The translations under genes and the position numbers were made by a program. Of a DNA stretch of 64,000 bases, positions 17,465 to 25,009 are shown piece by piece. Below the pieces are notes generated by a model. It was not told the origin of the DNA. It made no database searches and was given only the letters and a program-made list of their open reading frames with translations. Numbering within the stretch: position 1 is the first letter of the stretch; each line of letters begins with the position of its first letter. The stretch covers positions 4,712,001 to 4,776,000 of the forward strand of contig NZ_AP022565.1 of the NCBI RefSeq assembly GCF_010727325.1, written 5' to 3'. The stretch comes from Mycolicibacterium alvei (GTDB lineage: Bacteria > Actinomycetota > Actinomycetes > Mycobacteriales > Mycobacteriaceae).

Positions 17465-18055
17465 ATGAGCGAGTTCGTCACGCCGGTGACGTTGACCGGG
17501 CAGCGTTGGGTGACGCTGGAGCCGTTGACGACGGGGCACATCGCTGAGATCGACGCGGTCGCCGCGGACGGCGAGTTGGGCTCGCTCTGGTACACGATGA
17601 CACCCCGGCCCGGTGGTGCCGCCGAGTGGGTGCAGCGCATATTCGAGCTGCGAGCTGCCGATCACGGCGTGACCTTCGTGGTGCGCAATCTCGAGGGCAG
17701 GCTGGTGGGGTCTTCCAGCTACCTGCACGTCGACGGGCCCAACCGGCGGCTGGAGATCGGGCATACCTGGTACACGGCTGCAGCTCGGCGCACCGGTATC
17801 AACGCCGAGACCAAACTGCTGATGCTCGGCCACGCCTTCGATGAGTTGAATTGTGTGGCAGTGGAATTCCGTACGCATTTCTTCAATTTCGCCAGTCGGG
17901 CGGCGATCGAACGGCTGGGCGCCAAGCTCGATGGGGTGCTGCGCAGCCACCAGCTGCTGCCGGACGGATCCCGTCGGGACACGGTCGTGTACTCGATCCT
18001 GGACATCGAATGGCCCGCGGTGCGCAACAACCTGGTGTTCCGGCTCGACCGTTAG
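17465..18055 (+). CDS. GNAT family N-acetyltransferase (RimJ/RimL type)
   Basis: 196 residues. RWVTLEPLTTGH opens the acetyl_transf_3 fold, GSSSYLHVDGPNRRLEIGHTW forms strands beta4-5, and NCVAVEFRTHFFNFASRAAIERLGAK is the acceptor/late acetyl-CoA region with the typical N-x-x-S-x-x-A-I-E-(R/K)-L-G motif. Acetylates a protein N-terminus or small molecule; target unknown. Probably co-transcribed with the small membrane protein. Converges tail-to-tail with the HxlR gene by 4 nt. Confidence 0.85.
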   Translation: MSEFVTPVTLTGQRWVTLEPLTTGHIAEIDAVAADGELGSLWYTMTPRPGGAAEWVQRIFELRAADHGVTFVVRNLEGRLVGSSSYLHVDGPNRRLEIGHTWYTAAARRTGINAETKLLMLGHAFDELNCVAVEFRTHFFNFASRAAIERLGAKLDGVLRSHQLLPDGSRRDTVVYSILDIEWPAVRNNLVFRLDR

Positions 18056-18963
18056 ACGACGGACACCGTGGCTCTGGTGAGCCGCTCACCGCACTGATCG
18101 CACTGCAGCGCCGGGGAGAAACCGTGTCCGCGGCCGGTGTGGGTGAGGATCACCGCAGGGCCCTCGGTGGAGGGGAAGGCTCGTTGTGCCCACGCCAGAG
18201 CTGTCACCAGAACGGGCAGGAACGCCGCACCTTTCTGGGTCAGCCGGTATTGCGGGTCTTCGTCGGCGGTGATGAGAATCTTGTTGTCCCGGAACGTCTG
18301 CAAGCGGTCGGCGGTCGACGCGGGTGGGGCGGACAGCGCCCGTTGAAAATCAGAGAACCGGGTGGTGCCGGTGAAGGCGGCGACCAGGATCGCGAACGCC
18401 CAGCGGTTACCCAGCACGCTCATGGTCTGGGGGAACAGTCCCGAAGGGGAGTCGCGTCGATCGTCGGAGGACCGGCGCCGCGTCGTCACCGTCGGCAGCG
18501 ACCGCTGCCAGCCCCCGCTCGGCCCCCACCCGGCAGTCACCTCGCCGGACGCCGTTGGGTCACCGCAACCCGCGCAGGTGAGGACCGGGGTGAAATCGGC
18601 GCCGCAGCGCAGGTGCCGCATCGCGGGCAGTGGCTCACGGTGCTCGGTCACCCAGTGGCGTTCCCACTCCCAGATGGATACCAGCACCGGCCACAGCGCT
18701 CCTCCGCGCGCGGTGATCAGGTATTCGTCACGCGGGGGTCGCTCCTGATAGCGATGACGGGCCAGCAACCCCTCCTCGGTCAGGGAGCCCAGGCGGTTGG
18801 TCAGCACCGAGTTGGAGATCGGCAGCCGGGCCTTGAATTGTCCGTAGCGGGTAGCGCCCAGCATGGCCTGCTGCATGACGAGCAGCGTCCATTCGTCACC
18901 GACCAGCCCCAGCATCTGTGCGACGGCGTTGGGGCCGCGGGCCGACGTTGGGGTGCTAGTCAC
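18052..18963 (-). CDS. HxlR-family regulator with two HxlR domains
   Basis: 303 residues from GTG 18963. Two copies of the HxlR winged helix are present: the first around LGLVGDEWTLLVMQQAMLG and ISNSVLTNRLGSLTEEGLL, the second around MSVLGNRWAFAILVAAFTG and STADRLQTFRDNKIL. Each domain ends near a short Cys cluster (LTCAGCGDP; LQCDQCGER) that could bind metal. Single-domain HxlR proteins act as dimers, so a fused pair may act as an internal dimer. It overlaps the carotenoid oxygenase stop by 8 nt and may regulate that operon. Confidence 0.83.
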   Translation of the reverse strand: MTSTPTSARGPNAVAQMLGLVGDEWTLLVMQQAMLGATRYGQFKARLPISNSVLTNRLGSLTEEGLLARHRYQERPPRDEYLITARGGALWPVLVSIWEWERHWVTEHREPLPAMRHLRCGADFTPVLTCAGCGDPTASGEVTAGWGPSGGWQRSLPTVTTRRRSSDDRRDSPSGLFPQTMSVLGNRWAFAILVAAFTGTTRFSDFQRALSAPPASTADRLQTFRDNKILITADEDPQYRLTQKGAAFLPVLVTALAWAQRAFPSTEGPAVILTHTGRGHGFSPALQCDQCGERLTRATVSVV

Positions 18964-20407
18964 GCACCAGCCATCGGCGCAGCTCGTCACCCGGCGCCCA
19001 GGTGGAGTGGGTTCCGCTGGAAACACGTTCCGGCAGAGCCAGTTTGCATACCGGTCCGTCAGCTACCCGCGCCGCGTCGAATATCAGGCAGTAGGACGCG
19101 TCGTCGTTCATGTCGGTGGTGATGGTCACCAGGTAGCCGTCGTCCTCGGCGGCGCTGCCCACGCGTGGCGCCATCGCGGTCTCGCTGCCGTACACGCCGT
19201 CCCCGAATTCGTAGCGCTCCTCGGATCCGGTGTGTAGGTCGTGGCGGACCAATCCGTCGAACAGGAACCAGCCTGGCTTACCCGTGGCGGCATAGGCGTA
19301 GCGGTAGTCACGTCCGGTGTAGCCGGGGTTGATCATGCCGAATTCGGTGATGCTGTCCGACAATTGCTCCTCACGGGTTTGGCCGGTGACGAGGTTGAAC
19401 CGCCATCGGTGCAGCCTGGTCTGCATCTTGTCCAGCGCCAGGGCCGGCACCGCGTTGCCCTGGAAGAACCCGTCGAGCACGATCTCGTCGCCGTCCTCGT
19501 AGGCATTGGTGAAGTGCAGCACGTAGGTGGTGTCGGCCTCGAACCACTTGACGTCGCCGGGTGCGCCGCGGCGGGGGAGCACCGCGAACCGGGACGGCAT
19601 GTCCCGGTGCAGCTTGGGCAGGTGCACGTTGCTCTTGAGGAACTCGGGATCCCAGAACAACGGAAAGTCGTTGAGAATTACATAGTTTTCGGTGAACGCC
19701 ATATCGTGGGGCATCCGGGGCCCGGGCAGTTCGACATCGACGTAGTGCGCCAGGCGGTTGTCGGAATCCACCACACCGTAGTGCATGAAGGGTGCCTGCT
19801 TGGCGTAGTTGAAGAACAGCAGTTCGCCGGTGGCGTCGTCGGCCTTGGGGTGCGCTGAGACGCCCCATTCGGCGGGAAAGTCTCCGCCCCAGTTTTCCTT
19901 GCCGAGTGTGTCGCCGGTGAACGGGTCGACGCGGTACAGATCGCCGCACTGGTAGAAGCTGGTGAGCGCGACGCCGCGGTGCACTGTCACATCGGTGCTG
20001 GAGGCATCCTTCATCAGGGTGCGCGCACCCCAGCCGTAGTCGCGCTGGGCCAGTTCGATCGGCTCGGCGATGCCCGGCCACAGCGGCCCGCCGGCCTCGA
20101 TCTCGGCCAACAGGCCATCGGTGCGGACGAACCTGTTGCGGTAGAACGCTTTTCCATCGCGGAACCCGACGATGTGCAGCATGCCGTCTCCATCGAACGG
20201 GTGGTAGGTCTGCAACGCCGGATGTAGTGGGTTCTCGGTATTGCGGAGGTAGACACCGTCGAGGTCGGTTGGGATTTCGCCCTCGATCACCCGCAGGTCG
20301 TCGGCATCCCATTCGGTGGTCTGTGGCCGCCACGCCCCCGTGCGGTAGGGATGGTCGTCGTCGTCAGGCAGGGTGGACAGGTACTTGGCCACGACTTCGG
20401 TGTTCAT
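18956..20407 (-). CDS. Carotenoid cleavage oxygenase family protein
   Basis: 483 residues from ATG 20407. GVYLRNTENPLHP and YHPFDGDGMLH are the family start motifs. Four iron-binding His are visible in SAHPKADD, MPHDMAFTENY, YVLHFTNAYED and SGTHSTWAPG. The family cleaves C=C bonds of carotenoids, apocarotenoids or lignostilbenes with O2. Substrate unclear. The start overlaps the stop of the upstream thiolase remnant (4 nt) and its end overlaps the HxlR gene, so the three form one minus-strand unit. Confidence 0.88.
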   Translation of the reverse strand: MNTEVVAKYLSTLPDDDDHPYRTGAWRPQTTEWDADDLRVIEGEIPTDLDGVYLRNTENPLHPALQTYHPFDGDGMLHIVGFRDGKAFYRNRFVRTDGLLAEIEAGGPLWPGIAEPIELAQRDYGWGARTLMKDASSTDVTVHRGVALTSFYQCGDLYRVDPFTGDTLGKENWGGDFPAEWGVSAHPKADDATGELLFFNYAKQAPFMHYGVVDSDNRLAHYVDVELPGPRMPHDMAFTENYVILNDFPLFWDPEFLKSNVHLPKLHRDMPSRFAVLPRRGAPGDVKWFEADTTYVLHFTNAYEDGDEIVLDGFFQGNAVPALALDKMQTRLHRWRFNLVTGQTREEQLSDSITEFGMINPGYTGRDYRYAYAATGKPGWFLFDGLVRHDLHTGSEERYEFGDGVYGSETAMAPRVGSAAEDDGYLVTITTDMNDDASYCLIFDAARVADGPVCKLALPERVSSGTHSTWAPGDELRRWLVRD

Positions 20408-20736
20408 TGCTGGGGTCCTCCTACGACGAAGCTGACGGTGGTGGCGGTGCTGCCGCCGAAGTTCAAGGTGCCGAACGTCTTTGCGCCCGCGACCTGGTAG
20501 GCCCACAGGTCGGGATGCACGGTGGCCGGCATGGCGCCGAGATGGGCCTGACCGGCGAACAGGTCGCCGAAGGCGTTTGCGACGTGGACGACGCCGATGC
20601 CGGCGGCGTCGACCCTGGCGCTCTTCAGGGTGTGGTCGACGACCTCGCGCGTGAGTCCGGCGAAGTCGACCTGCTCGCGGCTCAGATTGCGGGCGAAATC
20701 GCTTTGGTAGCCGCCGAGAATCCAGACGTCCTGCAT
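20404..20736 (-). pseudogene. Internally deleted thiolase (SCP-x/lipid-transfer type) remnant
   Basis: 110 codons. Residues 1 to about 78 match a thiolase N-terminus (VWILGGYQSDFARN, HVANAFGDLFAGQAHLGAMP). The rest (GAKTFGTLNFGGSTATTVSF) matches the extreme C-terminus of the same family. About 250-300 residues, including the nucleophilic Cys and the catalytic His/Cys motifs, are missing, with the frame kept; the junction is near 20500. It cannot be a working thiolase. The product could still be translated and couples to the carotenoid oxygenase start. Confidence 0.75.
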
Positions 20737-20785
20737 GCCGGGAAGGTACTACAACTAAGAGAGTGACTAAAGCGGTTCAAAAGAA

Positions 20786-20829
20786 AACGCCGTGGCGGGA
20801 ATCCGAGTTTGGATTCCCGCCACGGCGTT
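20786..20829 (-). terminator. Rho-independent terminator with 19-bp perfect stem
   Basis: The arms at 20786-20804 and 20811-20829 pair perfectly around GAGTTT. Read on the minus strand the stem is followed by CTTTTGAA after TTTTCTTTT-like bases, so it fits a classical terminator for the small exported protein gene at 20848-21084. Confidence 0.8.
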
Positions 20830-20847
20830 AGCCGTGGTTAAGCCGAC

Positions 20848-21084
20848 TCAGTCGTCGCCGTGTCCGTGGCCGTGTCCGTGGCCACGCCCGCGCCAGTTGT
20901 CGCCGTGCCAGGGGCGGACCCATCCGGGACCTTCGACGCATGCCTGTACGTAGCCGTAGGGCCCGCTCGCGCAGATGTCAGGGCCGGCAGACGCCGGAGC
21001 GGCACCTGCCACTGCGACACCGACCGGCACTGCCAACGCACCCAGCCCGACAGCAGCGGCCTTCATCAGTTTCGAACGGATCAT
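20848..21084 (-). CDS. Small exported protein with His/Gly-rich tail
   Basis: 78 residues. The start at 21084 is fixed by GGAGG 5 nt upstream; a longer frame to 21120 lacks this. A Sec signal peptide (MIRSKLMKAAAVGLGALAVP, hydrophobic core to about residue 28) ends at APASA-GP. The mature part has two Cys in ICASGPYGYVQACVEG (probable disulfide) and ends in RGRGHGHGHGHGDD, which could bind metal ions. Function unknown. The repeated GTCCGTGGCC-like DNA encodes the His-Gly tail. Confidence 0.75.
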   Translation of the reverse strand: MIRSKLMKAAAVGLGALAVPVGVAVAGAAPASAGPDICASGPYGYVQACVEGPGWVRPWHGDNWRGRGHGHGHGHGDD

Positions 21085-21455
21085 TTGCACCTCCGGGTTG
21101 TTTGCTGTGTTCAAGCTCAAGACCCCCGTCTGTAGATAACATTAGTGCATCTCATGATGTTCCTGGGAGTCGCCTGGGATGCCACGGTGCAGCCAATTTG
21201 CTCTCATCGAAGCCTTCCCGGTCAGGGCGTTGAATTCATTTGCCAACGGAAATAGGGTTCCGTGGCGTCACCCTCGAGTGTTGCCAGCTGGCCCGTGTGA
21301 CACGCGTGTCGCGTGGTGCGAACGGCGATGTCGACGAATTTTGCCGTAGTGGGACCAACCGGTCGATGATCCTGCCGAACGGATTGACCCAACGTGCGCC
21401 GTGATCCAGCGCCGGGCGGGAGCCGCTGCTCTCCCGCCCGGCGTTGGCGCGTGAC
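21085..21455. other. 371-base region with no gene seen
   Basis: Contains the probable promoter of the small exported protein, a lower-GC stretch around 21125-21250, and near its end a strong GC-rich hairpin (21406-21447). Open frames here have no family resemblance or ribosome binding site and look like chance. Confidence 0.6.
21406..21447 (-). terminator. GC-rich hairpin downstream of the DUF1326 gene
   Basis: CGCCGGGCGGGAG pairs perfectly with CTCCCGCCCGGCG around an 8-nt loop and extends outward by four more pairs with one wobble. It starts 9 nt after the DUF1326 stop. No T-tract follows. Confidence 0.5.
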
Positions 21456-22175
21456 TCAACAGCCGCAGGTGCAGAAGGACGACGGCTGTGCTTCCGTGTT
21501 CGCCTCACCCGCGCCCGCATCTTCAGACCCGGGACGCCAGTCGAACGGGAAGTGCTTGCTCGAGGCGCCGGTGTGCTCGTGCGACCATTCGAAGCCCACG
21601 GCGTTGTCTTTCTCGACCACGCCCCAGGTGGCGACCTGGCCCGGGCCGACCTCGGCGCCCGGCGCGTTGGTGGTGGTCACCCGGCGGTTCGGGTCGGCTG
21701 TCGGGCCGGTCAGGGCGTTCACCAGCAGGTCGACCTTGCCGGGAATCTCGGCGCGCCAGTAGGCAAGGTCGTCGGCGGCCTCGAAGCTGATTGGGGCGTA
21801 TTCGATGCCGCGCATCTCCTCGATCAAGCTGCCGAATTCGGCCGGCCAACCGCCTTCCGTGCCGGTGAAGATCCGCTCGAGCGCATCACGTTGGGCGGCG
21901 TCGCCCCTTTCGTCGATGTAGAACATCAACTTCATCGTCGCGTTCGGATCGCCGATCCACATGTTGCCGGCGAACTCGCCGAGGGCAATCACGCTGAGGC
22001 CCGCCAAATCGGTGTCACCGTAATGCCCTTCGCGGACGTGCCACGCCAAGGTGAACAGGCAATCGCCGTGCGTGGGCTCCTGGGCGAAGCTGCACGGGCA
22101 AGGCAACTTGCAGCTGCACACGTCGAACCATTCTCCGCGCAAATGCCAATCGACCTGCGTCGATGAAGTGGTCAT
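21456..22175 (-). CDS. DUF1326 domain protein with terminal cysteine clusters
   Basis: 239 residues from ATG 22175 (AAAGGAG 8 nt upstream). WHLRGEWFDVCSCKLPCPC is the DUF1326 signature, and the protein ends with SSFCTCGC, giving two Cys-rich clusters at opposite ends. No signal peptide. The biochemical role of DUF1326 is not established. The Cys content, the divergent rhodanese gene and CsoR/CstR-like palindromes in the shared promoter point to metal (copper) or reactive-sulfur handling; this is inference. Confidence 0.82.
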   Translation of the reverse strand: MTTSSTQVDWHLRGEWFDVCSCKLPCPCSFAQEPTHGDCLFTLAWHVREGHYGDTDLAGLSVIALGEFAGNMWIGDPNATMKLMFYIDERGDAAQRDALERIFTGTEGGWPAEFGSLIEEMRGIEYAPISFEAADDLAYWRAEIPGKVDLLVNALTGPTADPNRRVTTTNAPGAEVGPGQVATWGVVEKDNAVGFEWSHEHTGASSKHFPFDWRPGSEDAGAGEANTEAQPSSFCTCGC

Positions 22176-22195
22176 CGATTCCGCTCCTTTCGTTG

Positions 22196-22214
22196 AATAC
22201 CCCCAGGGGGTATT
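22196..22214. promoter_or_regulatory. Perfect palindrome, CsoR/CstR-like operator 1
   Basis: AATACCCCC-A-GGGGGTATT, 9-bp arms. This fits the ATACCCC...GGGGTAT type recognised by CsoR-family repressors (CsoR for Cu(I), CstR for persulfide). It lies 21 nt upstream of the DUF1326 start, next to its ribosome binding site, where binding would block that promoter. Confidence 0.7.
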
Positions 22215-22255
22215 GGGCGCGGCGAACGTAACACTCTCGAAGGCTGGAGCGCAAG

Positions 22256-22274
22256 TACCCCCTAGGGGTATCAT
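22256..22274. promoter_or_regulatory. CsoR/CstR-like operator 2 overlapping a leaderless promoter
   Basis: TACCCCCTAGGGGTA at 22256-22270 is a near-perfect palindrome of the same type as operator 1. Its right end overlaps TATCAT (22269-22274), a -10 candidate (TANNNT) placed 6 nt before the rhodanese ATG. The mRNA would therefore be leaderless and directly blocked by the bound repressor. Confidence 0.65.
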
Positions 22275-22280
22275 TTCGGC

Positions 22281-22718
22281 ATGTTCACAAGGATGTGCAT
22301 CGGTGCACTGGCGGTCGTTGGCTCCGTGTCGCTGGCGTCGTGTGGCTCACCGGCCGAGGCGCCGCCGGCCGCCTCCACTGGTGCCGCGGCAGTGAGCGTT
22401 GTGCCGCATCGACTGGTCGGACCTGATGAATTCGCGACTGCCATAGGCGAATCCGACCGGATGACGATCAACGTCCACGTGCCTTTCGAGGGCGATATCG
22501 CCGGTACGGACCTGTCGATTCCGTTCGATCGGATCGCCGAGCGGGCTGATCGGCTGCCCGCCGATCGTGGGGCCCCGATCGCGATCTACTGCCGAACCGG
22601 TCCCATGAGCGCGACGGCCGCCGAAGCGCTGAAATCGCTGGGCTATGCCGATGTGGTCGAACTCAAGGGTGGGATGAAGGCATGGCAGGCCAGTGGTCGG
22701 CCCCTGGTCGGAAACTGA
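22281..22718 (+). CDS. Rhodanese-domain lipoprotein
   Basis: 145 residues. Signal peptide with lipobox SLASC-G: Cys21 is the predicted lipidated residue, placing the protein outside the membrane. The rhodanese fold follows, with active-site loop YCRTGPMSA (Cys near residue 108) and the C-terminal VVELKGGMKAWQASGRPL typical of single-domain rhodaneses. Such proteins carry sulfane sulfur as a Cys persulfide. The CsoR/CstR-like operators upstream match regulation by reactive sulfur seen for CstR-controlled rhodaneses elsewhere. Confidence 0.87.
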   Translation: MFTRMCIGALAVVGSVSLASCGSPAEAPPAASTGAAAVSVVPHRLVGPDEFATAIGESDRMTINVHVPFEGDIAGTDLSIPFDRIAERADRLPADRGAPIAIYCRTGPMSATAAEALKSLGYADVVELKGGMKAWQASGRPLVGN

Positions 22719-22757
22719 GCACACGGCAACCCGCTGTGAACTGCGAAAAACAAAGAG

Positions 22758-22830
22758 TGCCCCCGGCAGGATTCGAACCTGCGACACCGGCTTTAGGAGA
22801 GCCGTGCTCTATCCCCTGAGCTACGGGGGC
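22758..22830 (-). tRNA. tRNA-Arg (anticodon CCT)
   Basis: Full cloverleaf on the minus strand: acceptor GCCCCCG/CGGGGGC, D-arm GCTCAGGGGATAGAGC, anticodon stem CGGCT/AGCCG with loop CTCCTAA, T-arm GCAGGTTCGAATCCTGC, discriminator A. The CCA is not encoded. Reads AGG, a rare codon in high-GC genomes. No integrase or flanking repeat is seen beside it. Confidence 0.95.
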
Positions 22831-23014
22831 TGGGGGCTGGGACCTACCGGAATAGGTGTCTAAAGCCCTAAGGGACGATTCATCGTAGTTGGCGAGCTCG
22901 AAATCCGTGGCATCGGGGCATGCTGTGGACGGTGCCGATCACGGTGGATTGAGCGCTTCAGCGTGCCGGCGGCAAGCCGGCAGATCGCTGAGCGCACCGC
23001 GTAGACCCTGGGGG

Positions 23015-23227
23015 TCAGACGCTGTTTGCGGCGGTGGGTCGCATGAACTGGCGGCGCACCTGCTTCTCGACAAACAGTGGGATGAAATCCCGGATCGGGC
23101 TGGTGTCGAATCGCCCGTGGGCGCGGTGGACCGCGGTAGCGATCTCCTCAGCCGTGGCGTAGGGAAAATCGTGGATCAGCCGACGTTCGATATCGTCCAG
23201 AACCGTTTCCTCAGCTACCTCGATCAC
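23015..23227 (-). CDS. Small three-helix-bundle type protein
   Basis: 70 residues from GTG 23227, with AGGAGA further upstream (about 13-nt spacing). The sequence (ERRLIHDFPYATAEEIATAV and HGRFDTSPIRDFIPLFVEK) is the short helical domain found in many mycobacterial small proteins annotated as three-helix bundle dimerisation domain. Function unknown; cytosolic. Confidence 0.7.
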   Translation of the reverse strand: MIEVAEETVLDDIERRLIHDFPYATAEEIATAVHRAHGRFDTSPIRDFIPLFVEKQVRRQFMRPTAANSV

Positions 23228-23350
23228 ATCTACCAGAATTCTCCTGAAGAGCTGTATGGGTCAAGTTTTCCGAGCTCAGCGGGCTTGTGATGCTTGTCGC
23301 GGCGGTGATCTGGTGTGGCGTCCGCGACACCGACCGGAGCTGTAGCCTGG

Positions 23351-23371
23351 TTGCTTATAGAAGCTAAGCAA
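23351..23371. promoter_or_regulatory. Inverted repeat upstream of GH79-like gene
   Basis: TTGCTTA (23351-23357) and TAAGCAA (23365-23371) form perfect 7-bp arms with a 7-nt spacer, ending 17 nt before the ATG of the GH79-like lipoprotein. Spacing suggests a dimeric regulator site rather than a terminator. Confidence 0.45.
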
Positions 23372-23388
23372 TTAGGCGGGTTTGTTTC

Positions 23389-24990
23389 ATGAAACTTGTA
23401 CACGCTGTCGGCGCGATCATGTCGGTGATCGCGGTCAGCGCTACGGCATGCGTCGCGTCGGAGAAAGCGAGTCAGGGAGCTGCCATGGACCTGCAAGGTT
23501 TACCGAAGGTCGGCACGGTGGATGAACGATTCCAGTCCTACAACATCGAAATGGCGGCGGTGACCGGTGCGGACTTCTGGAAGCCGTACGGCTCCGCACC
23601 CGCCGCCACCCCGGCCCCGCCGGGTGCGCCTGCGGGCATGGGTCCCGACCTGCTGGAGTACCGCCCGCCGCGTGATCTGGCCAACCCGCGGTTGCGCACG
23701 CTGGCTGCCGCCCTGGGCCCGGCCTATGTCCGGGTCAGCGGCACCTGGGCCAACTCCACCTACTTCGCCGACACCGATCACCCACCGGCCACGCCGCCGG
23801 AGGGTTTCAAGGGCGTGCTGACCCGCGACCAGTGGCGCGGTGTGGTCGACTTCGCCAACGCCACCGACGCCAGGATCGTGTCGTCGTTCGCGATCAGCCC
23901 CGGGACGCGCGACGCGGACGGACAGTGGACCCCTGAGCAGGCGCAACGCTGGCTCGATTACACCCGCTCGGTCGGCGGCGAGATCGCCGCCGCGGAGTTC
24001 ATGAACGAGCCCAACGCGGCCGCCATGGGTGGGGCGCCCGAGGGATACGACGCCGCGGCCTACGGCCGAGATTTCCAGGCGTTCAAGGCCTTCATCGACA
24101 AGGCCGATCCGAACATGACCATCCTGGGACCGGGGTCGGTCGGTGAAGCCCCCACGGGGTTCGGGTCGGGCACCGAGAATCTCGGTGAACTCCTCGGTGC
24201 CGCGGGGGCGATCTCCAGCGCGGACATGCTGGCCGCCGCCGGTCCCGGTGTCGACGGATTCTCCTACCGCCACTACAACGCCGGGTCACAGCGCTGCGCA
24301 TCGATGGGCCTGCCGCTGACCAATCCCGGCGAAGCGCTGTCGGCGGACTTTCTGAACCGCACCGGCGAAACACGGGCGTACTACGCCGGGCTGCGGGACC
24401 GCTTCGAGCCGGGCAAGCCGATGTGGCTGACTGAAGTGGCCGACGCCGCCTGCGGTGGAAATCCTTGGGCCGGAACATTTTTAGACAGCTTCCGGTACGC
24501 CGACCAGCTGGGATTGCTGGCCCGCGAAGGGGTCCAGGTGGTCATGCACAACACGCTGGAATCCAGTGACTACTCGCTGCTCGACGAGAACGACCTGACT
24601 CCGAAGCCCACCTACTGGACGGCGCTGCTGTGGCACCGGCTGATGGGATCCACCGTGCTCGATCCGGGAGTTCCCGCCGATAACGGGCTGCGGGTCTACG
24701 CGCACTGCCAACCCGACACCCCCGGCGGTGTCACCTTGCTCGCGATCAACACCGACCGCGACCACCGGCACACCCTGACCCTGCCGGACCAGGCCCAGCG
24801 CTACACCCTGACCGCCGATCCGCTCGACTCCAAGACCGTCAAACTCAACGGCACCGTGCTCGAACTGGGCCCCGGTGATTCGCTGCCGGAGCTGACGGGT
24901 ACCCCGACCGAGGCCGGCCAGATCGACCTGGATCCGGCCACCATCACGTTCCTGACCACTCCGGGCGCCGGCCACACCGCCTGCGAGTAG
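23389..24990 (+). CDS. GH79 (heparanase/beta-glucuronidase-like) glycoside hydrolase, probable lipoprotein
   Basis: 533 residues. N-terminal signal peptide with a possible lipobox SATAC (Cys21), so probably anchored outside the membrane. The TIM barrel has EFMNEPN with Glu207 as likely acid/base and LTEVADAACGG with Glu349 as likely nucleophile, spaced as in clan GH-A family 79. RVSGTWANSTYF near residue 115 is another GH79-like segment. A beta-sandwich C-terminal part follows the barrel. Retaining hydrolysis of a uronic-acid or related glycoside is inferred; the natural glycan is unknown. Confidence 0.75.
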   Translation: MKLVHAVGAIMSVIAVSATACVASEKASQGAAMDLQGLPKVGTVDERFQSYNIEMAAVTGADFWKPYGSAPAATPAPPGAPAGMGPDLLEYRPPRDLANPRLRTLAAALGPAYVRVSGTWANSTYFADTDHPPATPPEGFKGVLTRDQWRGVVDFANATDARIVSSFAISPGTRDADGQWTPEQAQRWLDYTRSVGGEIAAAEFMNEPNAAAMGGAPEGYDAAAYGRDFQAFKAFIDKADPNMTILGPGSVGEAPTGFGSGTENLGELLGAAGAISSADMLAAAGPGVDGFSYRHYNAGSQRCASMGLPLTNPGEALSADFLNRTGETRAYYAGLRDRFEPGKPMWLTEVADAACGGNPWAGTFLDSFRYADQLGLLAREGVQVVMHNTLESSDYSLLDENDLTPKPTYWTALLWHRLMGSTVLDPGVPADNGLRVYAHCQPDTPGGVTLLAINTDRDHRHTLTLPDQAQRYTLTADPLDSKTVKLNGTVLELGPGDSLPELTGTPTEAGQIDLDPATITFLTTPGAGHTACE

Positions 24991-25009
24991 CCACCACAGA
25001 AGGGTAGCC

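Noticed and set aside
19021..19040. AAACACGTTCC resembling a KstR site
   Set aside because: Lies inside the carotenoid oxygenase coding sequence and lacks the flanking T and A of the consensus.
22758..22830. Genomic island attachment at tRNA-Arg
   Set aside because: No integrase, no repeated tRNA 3' end and no clear composition change were found on either side.
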